Source: JANQPA01 sp964628385
Lineage (GTDB): Bacteria; Bacteroidota; Bacteroidia; Chitinophagales; Saprospiraceae
Reading direction: 5' to 3'
Assembly (NCBI GenBank): GCA_964628385.1
Contig: CAZVOD010000136.1
Coordinates: 1-7,224, forward strand
DNA length: 7,224 bases
Made by a program: the position numbers and the translations under genes. The notes under the pieces were generated by a model. That model searched no databases, had not been told where the DNA came from, and worked only from the letters and a program-made list of their open reading frames with translations. This document shows, piece after piece, positions 1-6,401 of this stretch (its first letter is position 1; every line of letters starts with the position of its first letter).

Positions 1-854
1 AGAACGAGGTACAGAACCATCAATTGCAGGATGCCCTGGCTGTTTACGAAGACGCTATGGAAAATGCTTCCCCCCAATCACCACAATTACAACATATCCA
101 AACGCAGATCGATCAGGCAAGAGAACAGGTGGCATTTGATGAAGCCCACTATCTGAAATATAAATCGTTGTGGAGTAAAAAATCGGTTTCCAAGCTCGAT
201 TTTGAAAAAGCAGAACTACAATACAAAGCCGCCCAAAATAACCTCCTCGCCTTACAGAAACAGTACAAAGAAGTGCAGAACGCTCTACAATTAAGCGTAC
301 AGCGGAGCCTCGTGCAGGTCAATACGCAAAGATCACTGCTGGAAGACTATGAACTCACTACAAAAGCGCCCGGTCGGGTGATTTACGTTTTCAAAAAACA
401 AGGCGAATTGGTTCGCAGAGGCGAAGCCATCGCCGAAATAGGAAGCGGGGCCTATATCATCAAACTGTTTGTTTCCGAAGATGATATTACCAAGGTAAAT
501 ACCGGTCAGCTGGTAGCGGTCAATATCAATACTTATCCGAACAAGGCCTTTGAGGCGGTAGTCACCAAAATTTATCCCGGTTTTGATGAAAAGGAGCAGT
601 CTTATATCGTAGAAGCTCAGTTTGAGCGATTACCGGAAAAAATGTTTTCAGGAACTCAGCTTCAGGCCAATATCGAAACCGGCAGTCGTAAAAATGTGCT
701 GGTCATTCCAACTAATTACATTTCAAAAGGAAGCTATGTCATGCTGGAAAACGGAGAAGAAAAACAGATCGAAACCGGCAGCAAAAATAGCGACTGGACC
801 GAGGTGATCTCCGGGATCAGCGAAAAAGATGCCCTCGTAAATCCCAACAACTAA
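1..854 (+). CDS. HlyD/MacA-type membrane fusion protein (periplasmic adaptor), 5' end outside the window
   Basis: C-terminal part of a periplasmic adaptor that would bridge an inner-membrane ABC pump to a TolC-like outer-membrane channel. The frame is open from base 3 with no start codon before a TTG at 24, so the gene begins upstream of the window. Bases 60-340 encode a long charged, Gln-rich helical hairpin, the coiled coil typical of the family. Bases about 345-460 give the second half of the lipoyl domain (TTKAPGRVIYVFKKQGELV...GEAIAEIG). A beta-barrel segment follows (KLFVSEDDITKVNTGQ.VAVNI), then a membrane-proximal beta domain to the stop at 852-854. The stop lies six bases before the permease start, which indicates one operon with the two ABC genes downstream. 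That context favours a MacA-like ABC adaptor over an RND adaptor. The family call is secure; the substrate is unknown. Confidence 0.93.
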   Translation, partial: NEVQNHQLQDALAVYEDAMENASPQSPQLQHIQTQIDQAREQVAFDEAHYLKYKSLWSKKSVSKLDFEKAELQYKAAQNNLLALQKQYKEVQNALQLSVQRSLVQVNTQRSLLEDYELTTKAPGRVIYVFKKQGELVRRGEAIAEIGSGAYIIKLFVSEDDITKVNTGQLVAVNINTYPNKAFEAVVTKIYPGFDEKEQSYIVEAQFERLPEKMFSGTQLQANIETGSRKNVLVIPTNYISKGSYVMLENGEEKQIETGSKNSDWTEVISGISEKDALVNPNN

Positions 855-860
855 TTTGTT

Positions 861-2099
861 ATGAATACCAATCATAAAATAGCCGCCGTACTCCTTACTT
901 CCCGGCTGCGGCAGCTAGTGGTGGCCGTGCTGAGCGTCACCTTCGGTATCTCGATGTACGTTTTCATGAACAGCTTTATGGCGGGCGTGAACAATGAACA
1001 AACCGAAATCACCTTCACCTCCATGGCCCACATTAAAATTTACAACGACCAGGCTGGGGAGGTGAAACCCATTCTGTCTGCCCCAAAAGACAGCAGCACG
1101 GTTTTAATGGTCAGTAACGCCAGGAATATTAGGTATTCGGAAGGTATAAAAAATGCAGACGCCATTAAGAAGGAATTTTCCGTACTGAGTGATATCTCTG
1201 GTATTACGGTCCAGCTCAACCAAAATGTTTTCATCCGAAATGGGGTGTCTAAGGTCAGCGCGACGCTTTCCGGAATCGAAACCTGGAGCGAAGATCAACT
1301 TTTCAATACTTCCAAATACCTGACTGAAGGCAAGCTGTTTGATTTAGACAAACGGTCAAACGGCATCATACTGGGTACCGGCCTGGCGCGAACCATTGGC
1401 GTAAGCACCGGTGATCATGTGGCGGTGACCACCTCAGACGGTCTTTCCAAAACGTTTAAAGTGATTGGGCTGATCGAAACGGGCGCCAATACTGCCGATA
1501 GATCAAGAGCAATAGTCTCTATTCAAACGGCCAGGCAGCTTTTTTCAAAAAATAAAAGCTACGCTACCGAAGTATTAGTCAATGCCCAAAACTATTATAA
1601 CGCCCGGAAAGTGGCCGCCGAAATCGCGCAATTGACCGATTATAAAGTGGAGGCCTGGCAGGAGGGCAACAGCCAGCTTGATTCGGCCAACACCTTAAGA
1701 GATATTATAGCGGTGGCCGTTTCCCTGACCATTCTGATTGTTGCAGGATTTGGAATTTACAACATCATGAACATGACGGTCAATGAGAAGATCAAAGAAA
1801 TTGCTATTCTCAAAGCCATGGGCTTTAATGGAAAAGATGTGATTGAAATTTTTCTTATACAATCCGTAGTGATCGGGTTCATGGGTGGATTGACCGGGCT
1901 GGGTTTGGGGAATATCATCGTCCGGATTGTGGACAACGTACCCTTTGAAATTGCCACCCTGACGACCCTACCCATGGAATACAAAACTTCGGATTACCTC
2001 TTGGCTTTTGGCTTCGGCATCATTATCACTTTTTTAGCCGGATACCTCCCCGCTCGGAAAGCATCCAAACTTGATCCGGTGGATATTCTGCGCGGTTAA
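861..2099 (+). CDS. FtsX/MacB-type ABC transporter permease
   Basis: Inner-membrane permease of an ABC exporter, 412 residues, the usual length for LolC/LolE-like members without a fused ATPase. Topology as read: helix 1 at about 19-40, a large periplasmic MacB-type core domain at 41-279, then helices at about 281-305, 329-357 and 378-397. The segment N308-EKIKEIAILKAMGF-N323 between helices 2 and 3 is the conserved FtsX coupling helix that contacts the ATPase. The C-terminus ARKASKLDPVDILRG (398-412) is the hallmark tail of this family. The start at 861 lies six bases after the adaptor stop, with no clear Shine-Dalgarno sequence, as is common in Bacteroidota. It should pair with the ATPase at 2174 and the adaptor upstream. 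MacB-like systems export macrolides, peptides or lipoproteins; nothing here decides which. Confidence 0.94.
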   Translation: MNTNHKIAAVLLTSRLRQLVVAVLSVTFGISMYVFMNSFMAGVNNEQTEITFTSMAHIKIYNDQAGEVKPILSAPKDSSTVLMVSNARNIRYSEGIKNADAIKKEFSVLSDISGITVQLNQNVFIRNGVSKVSATLSGIETWSEDQLFNTSKYLTEGKLFDLDKRSNGIILGTGLARTIGVSTGDHVAVTTSDGLSKTFKVIGLIETGANTADRSRAIVSIQTARQLFSKNKSYATEVLVNAQNYYNARKVAAEIAQLTDYKVEAWQEGNSQLDSANTLRDIIAVAVSLTILIVAGFGIYNIMNMTVNEKIKEIAILKAMGFNGKDVIEIFLIQSVVIGFMGGLTGLGLGNIIVRIVDNVPFEIATLTTLPMEYKTSDYLLAFGFGIIITFLAGYLPARKASKLDPVDILRG

Positions 2100-2173
2100 A
2101 CCATTTTAAGCGCAGATACCAGATTTTACAGGAAACCTGGGCGAGCGCCAAGTCCAGAACCATTAAATCTTTT

Positions 2174-2845
2174 ATGATGAAAGCATTATCGGTCAATCAT
2201 ATCAACAAACACTTTTACGAGCCCGTGAAGTTTCACGTTCTAAAAGATATTTCCTTTGAAGTAGATAGAGGCGAATTTGTCGCCGTCATCGGCAAATCAG
2301 GCTCCGGAAAATCTACGCTGTTATACCTATTATCTACCATGGATACGGATTATGAAGGGACGGTTACTATAAACGGCATACAGGTCACAGGATTGAGCCA
2401 AAACCAACTGGCCGGTTTTCGCAATGAGCATATCGGTTTTGTTTTTCAGTTTCACTTTTTGTTGCCAGAATTTTCTGTATTGGATAATGTGATGTTGCCG
2501 GCATTGAAGCTAAAGAAAAAAGGTAAAGAAGAAATTGAACACCAGGCTATGGAACTGCTGACCCTGCTCGGCATCAAAGGACACGAACACAAAAAAGCGG
2601 CTCGAATCTCCGGCGGGGAGCAACAGCGGGTCGCCATAGCCAGGGCATTGATCAACGCTCCGGCCATTATCATGGGGGATGAACCTACCGGAAACCTGGA
2701 TTCCAAGAACACAAAGATCGTTTTCGATATTTTTCGTCAGTTGGCAAAAGAACGTGGTCAGACCATCATTGCCGTTACCCATGACGATGATTTTGCGGCC
2801 AATTGCGATCGAATCATCGAATTATCGGACGGGATGTTGGTATAA
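2174..2845 (+). CDS. LolD/MacB-type ABC transporter ATP-binding protein
   Basis: Cytoplasmic ATPase that would power the permease encoded just upstream, 223 residues, normal for LolD/MacB-type subunits. All catalytic motifs are present: Walker A GKSGSGKST (40-48), Q-loop Gln92 in FVFQFHFLLPE, signature ISGGEQQR (145-152), Walker B with D-loop IIMGDEPTGNLDS (165-177, catalytic Glu170) and H-loop His203 in VTHD. The familiar 'VFQ..(F/N)LLPEF(S/T)VLDNVMLPAL' stretch places it in the lipoprotein/macrolide exporter branch. ATG occurs twice in a row (2174 and 2177), and either could be used. The 74-base gap from the permease is longer than usual for this operon type, and its frame is open but has no start codon, so 2174 is the earliest ATG-type start. 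It is the last gene of the operon; the next intact gene on this strand starts at 3567. Confidence 0.95.
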   Translation: MMKALSVNHINKHFYEPVKFHVLKDISFEVDRGEFVAVIGKSGSGKSTLLYLLSTMDTDYEGTVTINGIQVTGLSQNQLAGFRNEHIGFVFQFHFLLPEFSVLDNVMLPALKLKKKGKEEIEHQAMELLTLLGIKGHEHKKAARISGGEQQRVAIARALINAPAIIMGDEPTGNLDSKNTKIVFDIFRQLAKERGQTIIAVTHDDDFAANCDRIIELSDGMLV

Positions 2846-3266
2846 GAACATTAATTAGAGCGTATCTGATTTCCCTGATCAAGGAAATCACGAAGACGAT
2901 CACTGGCATAACGGACAGGGCGATAAAGATCCAATAACCAGGGTTGAGCTTTGCATTTGCAGTTTCCAGCAAGGCACCGTTTTCAAGTAATTCCAATACA
3001 TTTTCGGAAATACGCCCGATCCGGTTATTGAGGAACAAGGAGTTCAGCACTACGTTGTGAACCCCTTTTTCCACTTTTCCCAAATCCTTTACAAAAACGA
3101 TCCTACCCTCTTTGATAATCCCCATGGTAAGTTCAGGGATTTGATTGGCGGACACTTCTTCTTTTTAATAGTCTTCCAACTTATGGAAATCGATCTCTTA
3201 AGCAGCCGATAATTGAAGGAAGCTTAAGACCAGGACAGCAAGGGTTATAACGAATAGTACAAATGC
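2846..3266 (-). pseudogene. Remnant of a secreted beta-lactamase-family serine hydrolase
   Basis: One minus-strand frame can be read from 3266 down. It starts with a hydrophobic signal-peptide core (FVLFVITLAVLVLSFLQLSAA), then an in-frame TAA at 3198-3200 where Gln would be expected, EIDFHKLEDY, a second TAA at 3165-3167, and then KEEVSANQIPELTMGIIKEGRIVFVKDLG. The last stretch resembles the N-terminal strand of PF00144 serine hydrolases ('IPGL.vaivkdGkivy.kgfG'). The next residues (GVHNVVLNSLF...ISENVLELLENG) look like the final strand and helix of the same domain, and are followed by a membrane helix (PGYWIFIALSVMPVIVFVISLI). The catalytic SxxK, YxN and HxG motifs are absent, so roughly the middle of the domain is deleted. 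No start codon precedes the signal peptide (in-frame TAG at 3267-3269). The frame runs on to 2814, inside the ATPase gene, so the original stop is probably lost. The family assignment is by eye. Confidence 0.6.
2867..2890 (+). terminator. 8-bp hairpin shortly after the exporter operon (weak terminator candidate)
   Basis: TGATTTCC (2867-2874) and GGAAATCA (2883-2890) are perfect inverted copies around an 8-base loop, 21 bases beyond the ATPase stop. There is no T-run on the + strand after it, so it is not a standard Rho-independent terminator. It lies inside the pseudogene on the other strand and may be chance. Confidence 0.25.
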
Positions 3267-3566
3267 CTAAACTATTGGTAAATCCCCATGCATTTACCGC
3301 TGGTTGAATAATCGGAACCAGTGGTTGAACAAACTTTGAAAGCCTTGCCTCTACCCTTTTCTTTGTAGCAGCAAAGGAACAGAAATAAGCAGGAACCAAT
3401 GCACCCGACTAGGAGCAAAAGTTTGAGCAACTAAAAAAACAACGGATCAAGAAGCTGTTGGGGTCTTTCTTTTAAAGTTACCTAACAAGCTACTCGCTGA
3501 TTTATAATCCCCTGAAAATCAATTTTTAACCTTATCATTTTTCAATTTTTTAATTCAATTTTTATC
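3267..3566. other. Intergenic stretch with no gene; A/T-rich leader at its right end
   Basis: I see no supported gene here. Short minus-strand readings in this interval are out of frame with the neighbouring pseudogene and look like shadows. The left part would have held the start and promoter of the dead hydrolase. The right part (3515-3566) is a T-rich leader directly before the gene at 3567. No convincing TAnnTTTG promoter was found by eye. Confidence 0.6.
3520..3563 (+). repeat. Short CAATTTTT repeats in the leader of the PepSY-like gene
   Basis: CAATTTTT occurs at 3520-3527, 3543-3550 and 3556-3563, with a shorter CATTTTT at 3536-3542. The last copy ends three bases before the ATG at 3567. 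There is no Shine-Dalgarno sequence. A/T-rich leaders are typical of well-translated Bacteroidota genes, so the repeat may act at initiation or may be simple low-complexity sequence. Confidence 0.45.
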
Positions 3567-4076
3567 ATGAAAAACATCTTTTTCATCCTGACTTTTATTG
3601 CCAGTACTTTCGTAGCACACGCCCAAGTTGGTGTCAGCGTTCAAGCCATTAATGCCGACGATGTACCTGCGGCGGTGATCAGTAGTCAAGCGACTTACTT
3701 CCCAGGCATAAATGTCAATGTGTGGGAGCAGCAAACCGTAAAAGGTCCGAATAAGTCTGCGGAACGCTACATTGCCAATTTCCAAAACAATGGTCAGAAG
3801 GCAAGAGCACGATACTACCCAGGTGGTGTAGGTACTACTGCCACCACTTACTACCGTAGCTCACAACTACCCGCAGAAATCCAGGAGGCTGCCGCTACCC
3901 AATATGAGGGTTATACCCTGGAAAGTGGAGAACAGATTGTAACACTACCCACCAGCGACATTTTCTATCGCCTAAGGTTGAGAAAAGGGGCGCAGAAGTT
4001 AGTGGTGTACACCGATGAAACCGGGGGGGAAGTCTCACTGGATGACTTGCCCGAAGTAATGAAAAAAGACCAATAA
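3567..4076 (+). CDS. Secreted PepSY-like (BLIP-like fold) protein
   Basis: A 169-residue exported protein. Residues 1-19 are a signal peptide (MKNIFFILTFIASTFVAHA, cleavage before Gln20). The mature part shows two similar halves typical of the PepSY-like family (PF11396, related in fold to the beta-lactamase inhibitor BLIP). The first runs over about 30-98: VPAAV...TYFPGINVNVWEQQTV...RYIANFQNNGQKARARYYPGG. The second runs over about 101-156: LPAEIQEAAATQYEGYTLESGEQIV...FYRLRLRKGAQKLVVYTDETGGE. Each half follows the order 'P..v......yp......w......Y.v.f..g....v.yd..G'. Such proteins sit in the periplasm of Bacteroidota; their ligands are mostly unknown. The gene stands alone: a strong terminator begins nine bases after the stop, and a dead serine hydrolase lies divergently upstream. 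Family confidence is good; the precise role is unknown. Confidence 0.85.
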   Translation: MKNIFFILTFIASTFVAHAQVGVSVQAINADDVPAAVISSQATYFPGINVNVWEQQTVKGPNKSAERYIANFQNNGQKARARYYPGGVGTTATTYYRSSQLPAEIQEAAATQYEGYTLESGEQIVTLPTSDIFYRLRLRKGAQKLVVYTDETGGEVSLDDLPEVMKKDQ

Positions 4077-4085
4077 ATGGATCGT

Positions 4086-4117
4086 TCCATCGCCTCTTTT
4101 GAGGCGGTGGATTTTTT
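4086..4117 (+). terminator. Rho-independent terminator after the PepSY-like gene
   Basis: The arm TCCATCGCCTC (4086-4096) pairs with GAGGCGGTGGA (4101-4111) over 11 bp with one U-G wobble. The loop is TTTT, and six T residues follow at 4112-4117. It starts nine bases after the stop at 4076. Its presence shows that the frame upstream of 4185 is not coding. Confidence 0.93.
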
Positions 4118-4154
4118 CCAGGTACGAATCACGCCGTTTTACCCAGTACCTGGA
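4117..4154. promoter_or_regulatory. 9-bp inverted repeat in the esterase leader
   Basis: TCCAGGTAC (4117-4125) and GTACCTGGA (4146-4154) are perfect inverted copies separated by 20 bases. They sit between the preceding terminator and the esterase start at 4185. The pair could be a two-half-site operator or an RNA hairpin in the 5' leader. No matching promoter element was identified, so the role is inferred from position only. Confidence 0.45.
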
Positions 4155-4184
4155 GCTGAATTATTATCAAAACTTGAAACGAGA

Positions 4185-5438
4185 ATGAAAAATTTATTTT
4201 TGTTGCCTCTGTTACTCATGATTTTTGCAAATTTATGTGCCCAGGAAGGGAACAAGCAACGTTATTATGACGAGATTTTTAATGTCCATGTAACTACCGA
4301 TCTGAAATTTGGTGAGGCACCACAACCAAAATTGCTCCGTCCGAATAACATCCAGGAGCTATTAATGGATGTTTATCAACCTGACGGGGACACTCTGGAT
4401 GCCCGGCCATTGATCATTTGGGCTTTTGGAGGAGGTTTTATTTTTGGTTCTAAGAGCAGTCCAGATATTGTAAATCTAAGTACCGCATTTGCTAAATGTG
4501 GATACGTTTGTGCTGCAATTGATTACCGTCTTTCAACCAACTTGGTCGTTAATGGGGGCGATATAGCCAACGTTTACGAAGCCGTTTTAAAAGCTACCCA
4601 CGATATGCGAGCTTCCATTCGCTTTTTCTACAAAGACGCGGCTACGGTTGATGATTATAAAATAGATACCACAAGGATTTTTATAGGTGGTGTCTCCGCG
4701 GGTGCCATAACCGCTTTACAAATAGCCCATTTTGATGAATTAAGCGAAGTGCCGGTAGAAATGGAGGCTGCTTTTCAGTCAACCGGTGGCTTTGAAGGGA
4801 ATAGTGGGAATCCGGGATATTCTGATGATGTTGCGGGGGTAGTTAGTCTCTGTGGAGCGGTATTAGACACCGCTTGGATAAATCCGGCAATAACAACACC
4901 AATTGTAAGCATGCACGGCACAGCTGACAGTGTTGTTCCGTATGGAGCAGACACCTTAAGCCTTTTAAAAATTGCGGTAGATGTTGATGGAAGCTCTTCT
5001 ATTCATTCAAAACTAGATCAGCATGGAATAATAAATGATTTTTATTCCTGGCATGGTGCAAATCACACTCCTTTTATACTAAACCGGCGCTCTAATGCCG
5101 GCGCCTATATGGATACTACCATATGGTTTGTTCGGGATTTCCTTTACGGCTTAATGTGCGATCGCGTTACCTCTTCGGATGAATTTACAGACAATGAAAA
5201 TTCGTCCTTTAGCGTCTTTCCTAATCCTAATAATGGGAACTTTTTTGTTCGATTAGATTCAGAGGAAAATTTTAGCCTCACCGTTTTTGACAATCTGGGC
5301 AGAGAAGTCTTTTTCAATCCAGAGATTCATCAAGGAATAAATCGTTTAGACCTGGATTTGCCAAAAGGAACATACATGATCAAGTCTTATGCCACGGACA
5401 AGCCTAAGATATTATCCCGAAAAATTATTGTGCATTAG
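4185..5438 (+). CDS. T9SS-exported alpha/beta-hydrolase (carboxylesterase-like)
   Basis: A 417-residue secreted hydrolase. Residues 1-19 are a signal peptide (MKNLFLLPLLLMIFANLCA, then Gln20). The alpha/beta-hydrolase domain spans about 55-325. It has an oxyanion-hole loop WAFGGGFIFGS (79-89), where the usual HGGG has Phe in place of His, a nucleophile elbow G169-V-S171-A-G173, a likely acid Asp248 (HGTADSVVPY) and a likely base His294 (WHGANHTPF). Residues about 343-417 are a type A T9SS sorting domain (VFPNPNNGNFFVRL... to KIIVH), so the enzyme is sent across the outer membrane and probably anchored or released. It should cleave carboxyl esters; the substrate is unknown. An upstream ATG at 4077 lies in frame, but a terminator sits inside that extension, and only 4185 gives a signal peptide, so 4185 is chosen. 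The gene looks more A/T-rich than the exporter operon. Confidence 0.9.
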   Translation: MKNLFLLPLLLMIFANLCAQEGNKQRYYDEIFNVHVTTDLKFGEAPQPKLLRPNNIQELLMDVYQPDGDTLDARPLIIWAFGGGFIFGSKSSPDIVNLSTAFAKCGYVCAAIDYRLSTNLVVNGGDIANVYEAVLKATHDMRASIRFFYKDAATVDDYKIDTTRIFIGGVSAGAITALQIAHFDELSEVPVEMEAAFQSTGGFEGNSGNPGYSDDVAGVVSLCGAVLDTAWINPAITTPIVSMHGTADSVVPYGADTLSLLKIAVDVDGSSSIHSKLDQHGIINDFYSWHGANHTPFILNRRSNAGAYMDTTIWFVRDFLYGLMCDRVTSSDEFTDNENSSFSVFPNPNNGNFFVRLDSEENFSLTVFDNLGREVFFNPEIHQGINRLDLDLPKGTYMIKSYATDKPKILSRKIIVH

Positions 5439-5441
5439 GGG

Positions 5442-5468
5442 AAAATCTATTTAACAAGTAAAGATTTT
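5442..5468 (+). terminator. Weak A/T-rich hairpin after the esterase gene
   Basis: AAAATC (5442-5447) pairs with GATTTT (5463-5468), and TTTA (5450-5453) with TAAA (5459-5462), leaving a two-base bulge and a five-base loop. It starts four bases after the stop. The only T-run is the 3' arm itself, so this is a tentative transcript end. Confidence 0.3.
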
Positions 5469-5471
5469 ACT

Positions 5472-5533
5472 GGGGTACTTGTGCATCCCCCAAGGGTATT
5501 TTTCAGACACACCCTAATACCCCCATACCTTTA
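5472..5533 (+). promoter_or_regulatory. Inverted repeats and promoter-like element before the lipoprotein gene
   Basis: GGGTATT (5494-5500) and AATACCC (5516-5522) are perfect inverted copies around 15 bases. A second pair, GGGG (5472-5475) with CCCC (5487-5490), lies upstream. GGGGTA (5472-5477) can also pair with TACCCC (5518-5523), which would exclude the first hairpin. TACCTTTA (5526-5533) matches the Bacteroidota -7 element TAnnTTTG at all but the last base, but no TTG at the expected -33 spacing is visible. Either an operator or a structured leader is possible. Confidence 0.35.
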
Positions 5534-5562
5534 TTCCATTAATCATCATTAAAAAAATCGTC

Positions 5563-6282
5563 ATGAATCAATTTAGAAGATTTACGCTATTTATTATTTT
5601 TCTATTTTTCGTGTCGCTTTTTTCCTCATGCGAAAAAGCAGATGAATTCATCGAAGCGGTATCTGAAAGTGATGTAGCGGAGATCATTGAGGTAAGCCTG
5701 CAAAATAATTCGGGAGGCTTAGTCACTAACCTGGAAGACCTTGCAGAACAATTGGTGTCTGCAGCAACTTCCGGCGAACTTTGCGACACGCTTTACACCA
5801 AAGCCATCGAGGAGGATGTTCAGAGCGCCCCATTTCAAGCATCCTACACTTCTGAGCTCTCTTATGAGATGGTTTGCAATGCATTAAACATTCCACAAAC
5901 TTCCACCTTTTCTGCATTGACTTTTTCCATGTACAGCTCTTCCCGAATCGTTTCTGACGACAATGGCACTTTTGACGGAAATGCAACGGGTCTGCAACCG
6001 ACCTCTATGGTCATGAACATAAGTGGCGAGTATAGTCGGACCGGTACCCAAGAACTCAATTTCAGGGAGAGAAAGGATATTACCAGCACTTTAAAAATTA
6101 ACCTTTCCAATCTCGAAATGAACAAGCAAGCGTTTGAAATTGAGGCTGGCTATGGAACCATTTCCCTTACAGGTTCCGCCGCTAATGAGACTTTTGCTTA
6201 TGATGGAAGTATAGTTTTTAACGGCAGTAAGATGGCAACTTTAACCATTAACGGGACTATCTATGAAATTGATTGGAATTAA
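5563..6282 (+). CDS. Putative lipoprotein of unknown function
   Basis: I do not recognise this 239-residue protein. It begins with a charged and hydrophobic signal sequence (MNQFRRFTLFIIFLFFVSLF) ending in a lipobox FSSC with Cys23 as the lipidated residue. The acidic EKADE just after the Cys is loosely like the surface-export signals described for Bacteroidota lipoproteins. Residues 28-110 appear helical and contain two further cysteines (Cys74 and Cys105) that could form a disulfide. Residues 143-239 look like alternating beta strands, ending with YDGSIVFNGSKMATLTINGTIYEIDWN. No catalytic motif stands out. It probably sits in the inner leaflet of the outer membrane or on the cell surface. 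The gene stands alone, with structured upstream DNA and no clear terminator; 6283-6358 holds only a small 10-bp palindrome (TAGCGCGCTA, 6290-6299) and weak hairpins. Confidence 0.8.
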   Translation: MNQFRRFTLFIIFLFFVSLFSSCEKADEFIEAVSESDVAEIIEVSLQNNSGGLVTNLEDLAEQLVSAATSGELCDTLYTKAIEEDVQSAPFQASYTSELSYEMVCNALNIPQTSTFSALTFSMYSSSRIVSDDNGTFDGNATGLQPTSMVMNISGEYSRTGTQELNFRERKDITSTLKINLSNLEMNKQAFEIEAGYGTISLTGSAANETFAYDGSIVFNGSKMATLTINGTIYEIDWN

Positions 6283-6358
6283 GACTCGGTAGCGCGCTAA
6301 GCTTTTCGGGGCTGGCTGCCTACCACTGACTTATTGCGGGAAACTACTCCAAACAAAT

Positions 6359-6392
6359 AAAAAAGGCCCGGCTTCCCGAAGGAAACCAGACC
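6359..6392 (-). terminator. Rho-independent terminator of the tRNA-Met gene
   Basis: Read on the minus strand, GGTCTGGTTTCC (6392-6381) pairs with GGAAGCCGGGCC (6376-6365) over 12 bp with a TTCG tetraloop, and six T residues follow (6364-6359). Three of the pairs are G-U wobbles on the minus strand, which would be C-A mismatches on the plus strand. The hairpin is therefore specific for minus-strand transcripts and begins nine bases beyond the tRNA 3' end. Confidence 0.9.
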
Positions 6393-6401
6393 AATGGAGA
6401 G

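Noticed and set aside
2452..2782. Minus-strand open frames inside the ATPase gene
   Set aside because: The plus-strand ATPase has all catalytic motifs; these are antisense shadows.
3181..3399. 72-residue minus-strand open frame rich in Cys and Pro
   Set aside because: It is out of frame with the signal peptide of the hydrolase remnant, which explains the same DNA better (3201-3266), and its composition is not protein-like.
4077..4184. N-terminal extension of the esterase from ATG 4077
   Set aside because: A Rho-independent terminator and an inverted repeat occupy it, and the extension would bury the signal peptide.
5726..5986. Minus-/alternate-frame open frames within the lipoprotein gene
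   Set aside because: They overlap a gene with a clear signal sequence and lipobox, and carry biased, Cys/Lys-rich shadow composition.
6290..6299. Palindrome TAGCGCGCTA after the lipoprotein gene
   Set aside because: It is only 10 bp, has no T-run and no supporting copy nearby; it could be chance.
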